A stretch of 64,000 nt of DNA from positions 62,001 to 126,000 of the forward strand of contig VXBA01001256.1 in the NCBI GenBank assembly GCA_013399895.1. The letters are read 5' to 3'. Under the pieces are notes generated by a model. The model was not told the DNA's origin, ran no database searches, and was given only the letters and a program-made list of their open reading frames with translations. The DNA comes from Serilophus lunatus. Taxonomy: Eukaryota > Chordata > Aves > Passeriformes > Eurylaimidae. Position 1 is the first letter of the stretch. Every line of letters begins with the position of its first letter. Made by a program: the position numbers and the translations under genes. Of this stretch, positions 33,116 through 44,695 are shown piece after piece.

Positions 33116-36100
33116 GTGCAGAGTTTGAAAGAAAAATCTGATTTTCCATGAGTTACCATTTTCTACTAGCTTATGATAGTTCTAGAAACTCATGCTTTTT
33201 TTTTTGTTTGTTTGTTTGTTTTTTCTTTTAGTGTGATACCTTCTGACCAACCATCCTGGTTCTCAGATGCAGTGGATTCATTACATTCTAACAAAATATG
33301 TATTCAAGAGCTGAATACAAACAGTTACACTGAGGAGAATCAAATAAGGACAACGTGAAAGACTTTCTTGGAAGACCGCGAACTAAGACCTAAGAATCTC
33401 AGCATAAGCTTCTACTTTGATGTTATGAGGATTAATGAGATTTCTGGATATAGAAAACTAGCTACTTTGGTCATTCTTTAGCAAATAGCAAAGCTGTTTT
33501 GCCCATTAGAATATCATGCTTAGTCTAATTTTTATGCCTATCCTTTAAAGGAAATACATAATATTAGAATGATTTATAAATATTATGAAAGAAAACATTC
33601 TTGGACTGAAAAATATACCTCATATGCCTTAAAATGTTTGACCTTATCAAAGAAAAATTTGAGACATGACTCAATCACTAAACAAAGGGACAAATGGCAA
33701 AAATATATTAGTGAACAGAGGATCTTCATGGCTGATGACAAACATGTAAGAAGATCCAGGCCCTGAAAACAAATTAGGCAAACTCATCCTTGAAACAAGA
33801 TGTAATTTTCTAGCTGTGAAGTAATTAGATATTAAATGGAGTGCTTAGAACTTTCATCTGAAATCTTCCTAGGAGAGATTAAATTTCTTTATTGAAGAGT
33901 AAGTTTTACTTCAGATTAGGAAATAAAATGTTTAAATGTAAAAAGGATTTGAATCCTTGGTTGTGATCATCTCCTGGACTTCAGTTGTATGTATTTGTAC
34001 TGATGTATCAGATATTTACTGATTTGCATAAATGTAATTACTGTAAATAAATTTCCTGTTTAAAGGCTTCCTCTATCTCTCTGTAAGTTTGAGTAATAAT
34101 TTTTCTCTTGATGAAAAGTTGGTCAAATAGATCTTATTTAATATTATTTTTTTCCATCCTCTTTCATAGCAGCGATTAGTCACTCTCAGAGAGAAAATAT
34201 TTGCTGGAGGTAACTAATATGATATTATGTAGACAATCTTGTTTCTCAGAAACATAATCTTGCTTCCATACTAAGGCTCACATTAATCAGATAGTTTATG
34301 GTTATGAAGTGATCTTTTACTCATGATTAAGAAGTCTTCTTGAACAGAGAATGCGCTCATTTTGGTATATCTCATATAAATAAAACCCTGCCATAGAATA
34401 TTTCTTGAGGATTGGTGGAACTTTAATTTTCACTTGGTTAATCTACAGCATACTGCTGATATTTCTGTTTCCTAAAAGGAATATAGAATGGTTGGGCAAA
34501 TGTGAGCACATTAGAGACCTTGGTATACAGGAGTTCACTGGGATTTTGATATATAGAACATCATCTTAGCTGATCTAAAAATGCTTTGTAATGAAATTTT
34601 ATGAACTATGAACAGACAGTGTAAAATTTAGACTCAGACTGATGTACAAATTATACTGCTTGCTTGAATGGATTAAACATTCAAATTATAAATTAGTTAA
34701 AGACTCCACATTAGTACAATGATTATATATGTTGTGCATTGAAAGAATAAAAATGCATATACTTTTGATAAAAAAATTATACAGAAGCTACCAAAGCAAT
34801 AATGAAAAAACGTCTGATTACATTGATTAAAATATTATTTTATTTTGGATAATAGTAAAGGACAGAAACAATAATTGGGTAGAAAAAGAGCAGAAATTAA
34901 AAGATAATTGCTCTAGATTTAAGCAAGGATTTTTTGAATTTGCTAAGAATTTCTTTTGAAATGAACTTTCGACTCTTTAAAAGACTGTATAATTATGTCA
35001 GAAGTATTTTACTGGGTTTGATCAAAAATGTAGTGATGCCTTTACAAATGTCTTATGTATTGACATTGACTTTTAATGAGTAACTGTTGGTTCAACATAG
35101 TTCTAAATGATGGCAAGCATACACTTCACAGTGTGCTAATTTTAGTTCACAAGCTTGCTGCCACTAGGCCCTCAGGCTTACTCTCTTCATCTGGATTTTA
35201 AAGTGTTCTGTTAGCACTGTTGCAAACAATCTGAAAAATGTAAAAAACATCAAAGCAGTCAAGTGGCTGAAAATAGAGCTGCATAAAATAGCTACTCATA
35301 TGTATTATCTATGAAGGCTCTTTTTAAATTAGGGGTCATTATATATATAAATGTATATATACACACATATTATTGATTTAGGCCATTCAGGCAAACTTGC
35401 ATATTACTACATAGGAAAAAATGCAAAAGAAGAGGAAATTGTGTGCATGAATTGCTACAGAACTGTATCAATTCTTGGAGTTGTGAGGTAGAAAATCTGG
35501 AATTACTCATTACAGAAAATATGGGGATTTCTTCAAGGACAGGATTTAAACACAATTGTGTAAATTGTAATTTACATACCATTTATGGATTGCAAAAGTG
35601 AAGAGGACAAAGAATTGTTTTATCAAGAGCGGTAAATTCCTTTTGTTCAGGTCCTCTAAAGTGTGAGCAGAAGGAAAGACAAGAATTGAAATTAATCCCT
35701 CTGGTGTTTACAGTAGGAATTTAGGAAGAGACATACTCTGAAAAAGATTGAGAACTATCGAACAAATACAACGAAAATTACATTGAATTTAAAAGCGCAG
35801 AGAAGTGCAGAGAAGGAAAAACATTAACTTTAACCTAGAAGTATTTGCCAATATTACAATATCTTCAAGTGATGAAAACAGTTTATATCAAATGAGATAT
35901 TTTCATTTTTGAGCAACAAAGGAGGAAGAAAAGTGGGTACCAAAGAGTTTGTTGAAGTCCCAGACTCTCACTGACAGTATACTCTAGATGGCAGGAGGAG
36001 GACTAGATTTGTTTTCAATTCCCCAAAAGATACTAGGAGATCAGAAAAATTCTGAATCCTAAACGCAAAATTTATGGCACATCTCCCAGGGTTTAAACGT

Positions 36101-38130
36101 TTAGGAATTCCCTCTTCCCTTCTCTGTCCCACCAGAATGAGATCTTCAGTTTAGTGCATTGACAGTAATAGCTACAGAACAATGAAAGTTACCTCATCAA
36201 AAGCAACAAGGGAGAAATATACCTGACCTAAAAATGACAGACTTTACAAATTCTAGAGCTGAAAAAAGTCAGCAACAGCCTATGAATGAAGGCAATAAAA
36301 CCCGATAGTCATGTAACCACATCCACAGAAAGTAACTATGAAGAGAATACCAAGGGACAAATGTATCCCACCTCCAGTGGCAGCTATGTGGGCAGACAGC
36401 CAGGGAGGGAGAACAAAAGGGATGCCACTTAAGAGATGCTTAATCTTACAGATACTTAACTCTTCCTTTTACTTCAGAGATCCCTGGTCCTTTCTTACTG
36501 AAACAAATTTACCTTTATCTGCAGGTAAAAATGTGAAGAAGTTTATAAGCATCCCTACATTTATGCAATGTATTCAGAACTGACTTGCAAGGGAAGGCCT
36601 TTCAAATCAGCCAATCAGTGAGAATAGGGTTATTTCATAGTCAGGTATAGTCTCAGCTCAAAGAGATATCACCTAACAGCTGAGCACTCAGCTGAGCTGT
36701 GTGACCTTAGGATTATAAGGAAAGGTTGTGCTTCTCCAAAGAGAAATGGTAATAGAGTTGCTCTCAGGAGATAGCTGATAAAAGCGTACCAGAGAACTAA
36801 TAAAGCAGCACTGTGCAGAGACTTTCTGTGGTAGAAATCATCCTTAAAAAATCCTTTTTTTGGAAAGACTGAAGTGAATATAGCTGTGTATTCTCATCAC
36901 AATAATTTCCTGAAAGGAAAATGTAGGATGGGTCTCAAGGGCTATTCAATCATGACTTTTTTTTTATATGCGCTGAAATTGTCACACTTGGTATAAGCTC
37001 ATAAAATAATGTATGCATTTGGGAATGATGTCGTATTGTATTTGGGATGTAGGTTATTTGCCTGTACCTCAGAGGGATCAGATGGCGATTAAGGAATCCC
37101 TTGAGCATCAAAACATCTCAGATAGCTTGGAGCTTTCTCTTAAATCTTCTTTATACACAATGAGAAGTTTGAGCATGAATATTTACACTGGGTAAGGAAA
37201 CAACAGGAACGATATACAAGAAGAGAGTTTTTGTATATGCATGGATTCTTGAAATCCACAGGGAGACCTTATTGGGAATACTATATTCATCCAGAGAGAG
37301 TTCATTTTCATGAAGATGACAGAAGATGGATCAAACAGGTGAGCATCCTCTTACGAAGGCAAGTTTTTGTAACTCTGAGGTCAAAGAGTTGCTGATCCTA
37401 AGCTCCATGCAAAATTCTGAGGAATTAAATTGGGCAATGAGTATACATTGCTGCAACAAGACCTCATTTTAGCTGACTTTTTAAATGCTGTCTTCAAAAA
37501 TGAGTCTTCCCACGACAAATACCCACTCACCCTACGGAGTCAGTCTTATCAATGGTAGGACATATACACTCTGTCTTTCCCAATAACTGATGTCAACATT
37601 GACATCTCTAAGGAAAATGTAACTGCTAAATGCCTTTATAGGCTGGAGAGTTAACATTGTGTTAAATCTAAAACCACTCTTCCTGTTTGTATGTACATTT
37701 TGGCCAGCTTTAAATTGCCTCAAGTTCTCTGAAGTCATTATTGACAAAAGAGATTTTCTGGTTAAGCAAAGATTTTTCAGCATCCATGTTAAACCAGTTT
37801 GCAAGAAATTCTTCTGGTTTTTTTTTTCTTAGAAGGAAGGTAATAACATTTAAATTGTACATTTGTCCCATGGGTCTTAACTTTTAGAAGATGCTGAATC
37901 TGGCACAGCTCCACGTCTCTAGGTCTAGTTAGAAGGAAACCTGAGTGAGTGTTCTCAACAGGCACATGCATACAGTACACATGTATCTATTTGGCTGCAC
38001 AGAGCAACATAGACAAAAAACATAGCGCTTGCTCAAATGCTTCATAGACAGCCTCATGCTGTTTTCTTCTCTCAGCATAAAAGTCCATTAGCAGAGCACA
38101 TATACATATATATAAATACATACAATGTAG
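33116..38130. other. Long mostly unique AT-rich stretch
   Basis: No gene recognised. It contains T/GTTT runs near 33198-33226, a TA-rich run at 35339-35372 and a possible decayed LTR at 36330-36850 described separately. Confidence 0.5.
36330..36850 (+). mobile_element. Possible decayed LTR
   Basis: In plus orientation there is a CCAAT box (CAGCCAATCAGTG near 36605), a TATA-like CTGATAAAAGCG near 36777 and AATAAAG near 36799. This is the compact TATA-then-AATAAA order seen in the LTR at 27.7 kb. No ends, target duplication or related copy in the window were found, so this is weak. Confidence 0.3.
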
Positions 38131-38134
38131 ATAA

Positions 38135-38514
38135 CGTTCAGTAACCGGCCTTGGAGTCTCAGCAGTTATCCGTGGACCCGTGGCCTCCCAGTTGCAGGGT
38201 CACATGTAAACAGCTCTCTCCAATACCTAGCTCGGACTTATGGCTACACCAGCAGCTGAACCCCAGACCTCACTGACTCCACAGTCATTGAATTGAACTT
38301 CCTGGTCTCTTCATTATCCAGCAAGCATACCTTGTGGTCTCTCCTGCACGCTGCACAGATTTAGAGCACTTCCCGTACTTATGAAGTCTCTTACCCTGTT
38401 TGATGAGTCCTCCAGCCACACAGTTTCTCTGTTACTGGTACTCCAGTTTCCCAGTGCTCACACACTGGCAAAAGCACCCATAGGGTGCATCACAATCTTT
38501 CCATGGCCCCCTGA
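38135..38514 (-). mobile_element. ERV leader remnant
   Basis: Minus-strand continuation of the LTR at 38515-39066. It contains a strong splice donor, AACAGG|GTAAGAGAC (GT at 38394-38393), about 120 bases after the presumed LTR end. The bases immediately after the LTR (GGGGGCCATGGAAAGATT) resemble a decayed Pro-type primer site at both ends only. No protein is recognisable. Confidence 0.45.
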
Positions 38515-39066
38515 CACACAGTCCTTAGCTGGCCCTCAGAGCCATCCACTCACACAGTGACACAGAAGAGAAAGTCTCTCATCAAGGAAATTACTTAGAA
38601 ATAAAGTTTAATAAGAAAAGAAGACAGACAGTGCTGGTCAGATTCAGCGCACAACCAGATACTGGCCAGAAACTATTAACAAGTGCCTAGTTCCTTTTAT
38701 CCCCTTACCCCTTAATTTTCCTGTACCTGTTCCTTCCCAAATGATCATGATCCCTCTCTTTCTCAACCTGTGGTTTCTCCCCTAGAGATCCCATGACCAG
38801 TCTTGTTCAATCCCTCAATGCTTTTCCCTGAACCCACAGGCAGTGACTCACACCATCGCCCTTTTTCCCTGCTCCCACTCCTTGTGAGGTGCCTTTAGAA
38901 GCTATCTCCGCTGACTTGGGTTGTGAGGTGTTCCCTGGACCCCAGAGCTGAGGTTTCCCTAGGACAGGTCTGCAGGTCCAGGGCAAGCATTCATACCTCT
39001 GACTGAGACATTGGGATGCCCCTGCCCACCATTGGGATTGCGTTTGCCTTGATGTGTGCAAAGACA
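38515..39066 (-). mobile_element. ERV LTR, minus strand
   Basis: Minus-strand order: start TGTCTTTGCACAC (39066), TATA-like GGGATAAAAGGAAC near 38700, ATTAAA poly(A)-type signal at about 38607-38612, and end near ...GTGTGTCA (38515). Composition is distinctly GC-richer than the flanks. The boundaries are my best reading and may be off by tens of bases. Confidence 0.6.
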
Positions 39067-40127
39067 AGCCTTTTATCAAATAACATGGTATTAACAATGA
39101 TGATGGGAGCAGTGACCCATTTTCTAAAGTCCCTAAATACAGTGGTTAAAGGAAAAAAGGCACTTTTTACTCATATGGTATCTGACTTGCTCTGGATTCA
39201 GGATAGATTATTAGTTGACATATTGTAATCACCATTGCCCTGCGTGCTATATATGTTTTTTCCTAATAAGTATAATAAAATAGCTTAATTTAGTAACATT
39301 CTAACTTTGAGTAGCTTTTTGGATTCTATACAAGATTTCAGGGTCCTAGATTTTATTTCTTTTTAATGTTGAAATCCATGAGAAACTACTTTTGAAATTT
39401 TCAGAACCAAATGTTCATTTTTCCTTCTATTAAGCTGAAACAGTATTTCTGGTATGAGTTTTTATTATATTATTTCTTAAATTTGTTTTTCAACATTCTA
39501 GAGACTAAAGCACAGAGCAGAATTCAGGAACAAAGATCACCAAACTGAGACTAAAAAAAGAATTTTCTTAAAGCTTTTGGGAGGGTGAAATAAAATACGA
39601 ATATTCTTATTAATTGAAGAAAATATTTTTGCATAAAACAATATTTTTACATAGTCTGTTCCTTTTCAATGAGGTGGATATACTTCAGCTTCAGAAATGC
39701 CTATACATATGAAAGATTGATAAAAGCACCGTGTCTCTGCAAAGACTAAAATGTTTCCAGAATAAAAGCTTCACTTCTGTCCTAAAGAGAAGAATTGATT
39801 TATAATAATTGGATGTGGCACATATGAAGAATAAAGTTGTATATGTTTTATTTAATATTTCCATATGCTGATCTATAATCTGCCCACTGGAAGACAACAC
39901 TGCTATTAGGTATCTTGGGAGACCTCAACACACTGACAAAGACCACTTGACGGCTGAGTATCAGCTACAGAAAGCTTTTTCTTCTCATATGTAGTGTATG
40001 GAAAAAGTCGTGCAACATTCTTAGTACAACAAATAATTAACATTGACCTGAAAAATATGTAACTCTCCATTCAGGGACTGAGACAATAGATCAGGTTAAA
40101 GGTTCAGCAACAAACATTCTCTTGAAT
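39067..40127. other. Unique AT-rich intergenic sequence
   Basis: No gene or repeat recognised. Confidence 0.5.
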
Positions 40128-41750
40128 TACAGAATATAATCATACAATTATTAAGGTTGAAAAACACCTCCAAGATCATAGAGTCCAACTTTGACCAAAC
40201 ACCACCATAGCACTAGGTGACACATCCAGTCATTTCTTGAACACTTCCAGGGATTATGATTCCCCCATCTCCCTGGGCAGCCTGTTCCTATGTTTGATCA
40301 CCCTTTCAGTGAAGCATTTCCTCCTGATGTCTAACCTGAATCTCCTATAGCACATCTTGAGGTCATTTCCTCTTGTCATTTCACTAGTTGCCTGGGAGAA
40401 GAAGCCAACCCTCACCTGGCTGCTACCTTTTTTCAGGTAGTTGTAGAGAGCAGTAAGGTCTCCCCTAAGACTCCTTTTCTCCAAGCTAAACAACCCCAGC
40501 TCCCTCAGCCACTTCTCATAGGACTTACTCTCTAAACCCTTCATCAGGTTCACTGCCCTTCTCTGGACACGCTCCAGCACGTTAATGTCTTTCTTGAAGT
40601 GAGGGGCCCAGAACTGGACAGTGGTTCAACCTCACCATTGCCAATTACAGAAGGAAAATCACTTCCTTATTGTGCTGACTACATTATTTCTTATAGAAAC
40701 CATTGGCCTTCTTGGACACCTAGGCACACTGCTGGCTCATGTTCAGCTGGCTGTTGACCAGACTCTCAGGTCTTTTTCTACAGTCACTTTTCAGACACTC
40801 TTCCTCCTGCTTATAGTGCTGCATGGGGTTATTGTGGCCAAACTGTAGGACTTAGCACTTGGTCTTGTTGAACCTCATATCATTGGCTTCAGCTCATCAA
40901 TCCAGTCTGTCCATATCCCTTTGGAGATCATTTCTCTCTCTAACAGTTCAACACTCCCACCCAACTTGGTGTTATTTCTGAACTTACTGATAGTACTCTT
41001 GGTCCCACCATCCATATCATCAATAAAGATATTAAATAGGACTCATCCCAATACTGAGCCTTAGGGAACTCCATTAGTGACTGGATGCCAGTTGGATATA
41101 GCACCATTCACCACCATTCTCTGGGCCCAGCCACCCAGTCAGTTATTAAACCAGTGAACAGTGCACTTGTCCAGCTCATGGGCTGCCAGGTTCTCCAGGG
41201 AAATGCTGCAGGAGACAGTATCAAAGGTTTCACTGAAGTCCAGATATACTACATCACCAGCTTCTCCCTCATCCACTAGACAGTGTGTTGAGTTTCCAGC
41301 AGACATTCAGCAAGTCAAAATCTCCCATGAGAACAAGGGCTTACAGTCATGAAATGTTACCCAGCCTCTAATAGAAAATTTGATCTACGTCTTCATCCTG
41401 GCTGGGTGGTTTATAACAGACTTCCACCAGGATATTGGCCTTGTTAGCCTTCCACCTGATTCTTACCTATAGGCACCGAACCTTATCATTATTGTCCTTG
41501 AGCTCTGTACAGAACCACCCCACCACCTCTCTTTCCTCGCGTGTCCCATTCATTGCAGCACTGCAATTTCTGTGATGGCGACTGTGTCATAGATTTCCTG
41601 CTGCACAATGGCTACCAGTTCCTCCTATTTGTTACCCATACTGAACACACTAGAGCAAATGCACTTCAGCTGGTCTGTGGCTTTCACCTCCAACACTAGC
41701 ATGCCATTCCCAGGCTCATCTCTAGCAAGCTTAGTCTTATTCCTTTCTGT
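40128..41750 (-). mobile_element. CR1 retrotransposon with internal deletion, minus strand
   Basis: The 3' UTR lies at 40128-40260 (inverted 'ggttgaaaaacacctccaag...'), then ORF2 RT to about 41280. From there the sequence jumps directly to the ORF2 endonuclease region (41285-41750). The part between endonuclease and RT motif A, roughly a kilobase in a full-length CR1, is missing. Confidence 0.93.
40254..41750 (-). pseudogene. CR1 ORF2 remnant: endonuclease joined to RT
   Basis: Read on the minus strand from 41750, decayed endonuclease text is recognisable ('EELVAIVQQEIYDTVAITE', then 'CYKPPSQDED'). It reaches a GD-F-type motif near 41320 (normally GDFN). The frame then meets RT motif A (VVYLDFSETFDTVS, about 41245), motif B, and the active-site position, which reads FRNN instead of FADD around 40970-40984. 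The last 108 codons (40254-40580) remain open and include LERVQRRAVNLMKGLESKSYEKWLRELGLFSLEKR, a conserved CR1 C-terminal signature. There are multiple stops, and catalytic aspartates are lost. Confidence 0.9.
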
Positions 41751-41959
41751 AACAACTCCAAATATAATGTCACAAAAGCTGGGAATATTACTTTTATTTA
41801 AGGCTTCCAAATGATTTCACTTAATCTTTTACAAAAAACCTTTAGTTCATTATTATCTACAAATTTGCATTCAGAAAAAATGGTACCACACTTTCTCTAA
41901 GAGAGTTTTTTAATTTAGTAAGAAAATAAGCATTTTGGAAAAAGCTCCAGAGTTAGCAT

Positions 41960-42440
41960 ATAACCAAAGTAAAAATGTTACACTAAAAGCACTAAGCAAA
42001 CAAAGACACAGAGCACAAAAACACCCAATCCAAAGCAATCAGTAACACAGCTTAGTAGAATGCAAGCCCTTTAGCTTGAAGCCACCCACAAGAGAAAGAA
42101 AAGAGTAGATGGAAAGAGATTAAGAGAGTGAAGAAGAAAAGAGAAAGAAAGAGTGATGAAAGAAGAGAGAAACATAGTTATTATGTCTCTGTAGAGCATA
42201 TAGGACTCTGACCAGGTCTTGAGACAGAAGGCTGAACTAAAATGGAGGCCCCATGCAGCTGCGAACAAATAGTTTGGCTCCTGTGGCCATTCCCCCCTAG
42301 GCAGGACAGTTGGTTTACCACCCACTCAATGCCCTTCTAGGCAGAGTGACAGGTGCCATAGTCAATCAGATGCTCTAATGGCGTATGGTGTAGGTGGGCA
42401 GCCAGGCTAGCCTTCCTTGACTGACAGGCCAGCCACATGC
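41960..42440 (-). mobile_element. LTR-like element with polypurine tract (family D), second copy
   Basis: Same layout as 32697-33115, with the GA tract at 42091-42172 and then 'ctcctgtggccattcccccc' and 'taggcaggac'. It extends further right than the first copy, with 'agtcaatcagat' (CCAAT-like on the plus strand, 42361-42372). The ends were not determined. Sequence to 42660, including a CA-rich patch at 42541-42570, may belong to it. Confidence 0.6.
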
Positions 42441-42705
42441 TTCTTGGGCCATGTGCTTCGCCATTGACTCTGCCATCTTGGCTGCAGACCATGTGCTTTG
42501 TGAACAGGCTTAACTATGTGGCTGCAGGCTTCCAGCTCTGCCACATACACACACGCACACGTATACACATTAGGTGTTTTGTTCTGACCCAAATGATTAA
42601 TGAAGTGACATTCAAATCCAGTATCTCACACATTTGCACTTCAAACCTAGTTTAAAGCCCTCTAAATCATCTCTGCCAGCTCATGGACAAGAATCCTTGT
42701 CCCAC

Positions 42706-43145
42706 TGTCCTAGTTTCAGCCAGGTCAGGGTTGTTTGTTTTCTTTATTCCAGAAGTTGTGGACAGGTCTAGGAAATTATTCAATAACATGTCAAATCATT
42801 GCTGGAGCAGGGGAAAGGGACTCTCTTTGGCTTCTGAGCAGAAGATTGTTCTTTCCAGTGGGAGAAAGCCTGTCAGGCAAAATGATCTGGTATTGTTTTA
42901 TTTACATGTAAGTAATTTCTCTCTCTTATACCTTTCATTATCAATATTTTTGCTGGTACTGTTTTCTTGTCTCATTGCTGTTTCCAGTAAATTGTTCTTA
43001 TCTCAGCTTGTGACCTTTGTCTTTTGTGCCAGCAGTTCTCCTCTCCAGCCATCCACAGGCAGAAGAGGAGAGGAGGGGAAGTAGGTGAGCAGCACGTGGT
43101 TTTGAGTCTCGGATGGGGATTGGTGCACTAAATTGAGGAATACCA
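42706..43145 (+). mobile_element. TGTCC-type LTR (family C), plus
   Basis: Starts TGTCCTAGTTTCAGCC. The poly(A)-type CAGTAAATTGTTC lies at about 42985, followed by 'gtgacctttgtcttttgtgc' and a 3' tail containing 'cacgtggttttgagtctcgg', which matches the end of this family as I know it. The terminal dinucleotide is unclear, so the end is approximate. The 133-codon plus-strand frame is a chance frame. Confidence 0.8.
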
Positions 43146-43660
43146 TTCCTAAATCACAATAGCCTCTTTTAGATGGGTGAACATCACCTGTCTCCATCAG
43201 GACTGATACCATATAAACCCCCCCATGACTGAAAAAATAAAAATTCCACTATTTTAGTGGAAATAGCACCAGTCTAAGCCACATGTTGATCGGGTGGGTT
43301 CTCCTGTTTCTTTTAGCATTGCTACCAAAGGAGTCAAGGAAAACAGCTATGGTCACCAGCATAAACTACTTCAAAGGAAGCTGTAAGAAACTAAATATTT
43401 GTTATGGAATGGCATGTTACCAGGAAAGTTTAATATCATCTCCAAAGTTTACATAACTATGAAGTTGAGATCTAAACTATAAATAAAATATTCATTACTC
43501 ATTTTTTTGTTTGAAAAAAAATTCAGTACTTCAATTAAAATTAAATTATAATCAAGTTTCTTCATATATTTAATCATCAAGTTTAAATGGTACCTATGAT
43601 TTTCTATTATTGAGAGAGAGTAGAGGGCAAGTTCAAGTCCAGTGGAGAAATGTTGATATA
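43146..43660. other. Unique AT-rich spacer
   Basis: No gene or repeat recognised. Confidence 0.5.
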
Positions 43661-43665
43661 GATCC

Positions 43666-44695
43666 TGTGGTGGTTTAAGCACCACAATATTAACTAGGGG
43701 GCACTCTTAGTAATGACGAGAAGAATGACAGAATGTGACAACAGCGAAACACTTTGTCTGGAGCTCAAAGAAAACACAGTTTAGGGAACCCCAGACTCAA
43801 CACATAAAAACAAGCACCCAGCAAAACCACAAAANNNNNNNNNNNNNNNNNNNNNNNNNNNNNNNNNNNNNNNNNNNNNNNNNNNNNNNNNNNNNNNNNN
43901 NNNNNNNNNNNNNNNNNNNNNNNNNNNNNNNNNNNNNNNNNNNNNNNNNNNNNNNNNNNNNNNNNNNNNNNNNNNNNNNNNNNNNNNNNNNNNNNNNNNN
44001 NNNNNNNNNNNNNNNNNNNNNNNNNNNNNNNNNNNNNNNNNNNNNNNNNNNNNNNNNNNNNNNNNNNNNNNNNNNNNNNNNNNNNNNNNNNNNNNNNNNN
44101 NNNNNNNNNNNNNNNNNNNNNNNNNNNNNNNNNNNNNNNNNNNNNNNNNNNNNNNNNNNNNNNNNNNNNNNNNNNNNNNNNNNNNNNNNNNNNNNNNNNN
44201 NNNNNNNNNNNNNNNNNNNNNNNNNNNNNNNNNNNNNNNNNNNNNNNNNNNNNNNNNNNNNNNNNNNNNNNNNNNNNNNNNNNNNNNNNNNNNNNNNNNN
44301 NNNNNNNNNNNNNNNNNNNNNNNNNNNNNNNNNNNNNNNNNNNNNNNNNNNNNNNNNNNNNNNNNNNNNNNNNNNNNNNNNNNNNNNNNNNNNNNNNNNN
44401 NNNNNNNNNNNNNNNNNNNNNNNNNNNNNNNNNNNNNNNNNNNNNNNNNNNNNNNNNNNNNNNNNNNNNNNNNNNNNNNNNNNNNNNNNNNNNNNNNNNN
44501 NNNNNNNNNNNNNNNNNNNNNNNNNNNNNNNNNNNNNNNNNNNNNNNAGGGGAGCGAGGGAAGGAAAAAAACTGAAAAACCAGGGTTTACATTGAGAACA
44601 GGGGGATCCCGTCCCCTTTTCCCCTCCCCGCTCCCTCCAAGAACCTGCCAGCACACCTCCCTGCACCCCCTCCCCTCCCTTTTCAACCCACTACA
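43666..44695 (-). mobile_element. Family A LTR, minus orientation, mostly gap
   Basis: Begins (plus-strand reading) TGTGGTGGTTTAAGCACC, the inverse of the family A 3' end, and finishes ...CAACCCACTACA. ATCC or ATCCT lies on both sides (43662-43666 and 44696-44700), consistent with a short target duplication. The total of 1030 bp agrees with the 1060-bp copy at 60.2 kb, although 713 bp are N. The long frames reported across the gap are meaningless. Confidence 0.85.
43835..44547. other. Assembly gap (713 N)
   Basis: Run of N entirely inside a minus-strand family A LTR. It replaces the GC-rich promoter part. Confidence 0.99.
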
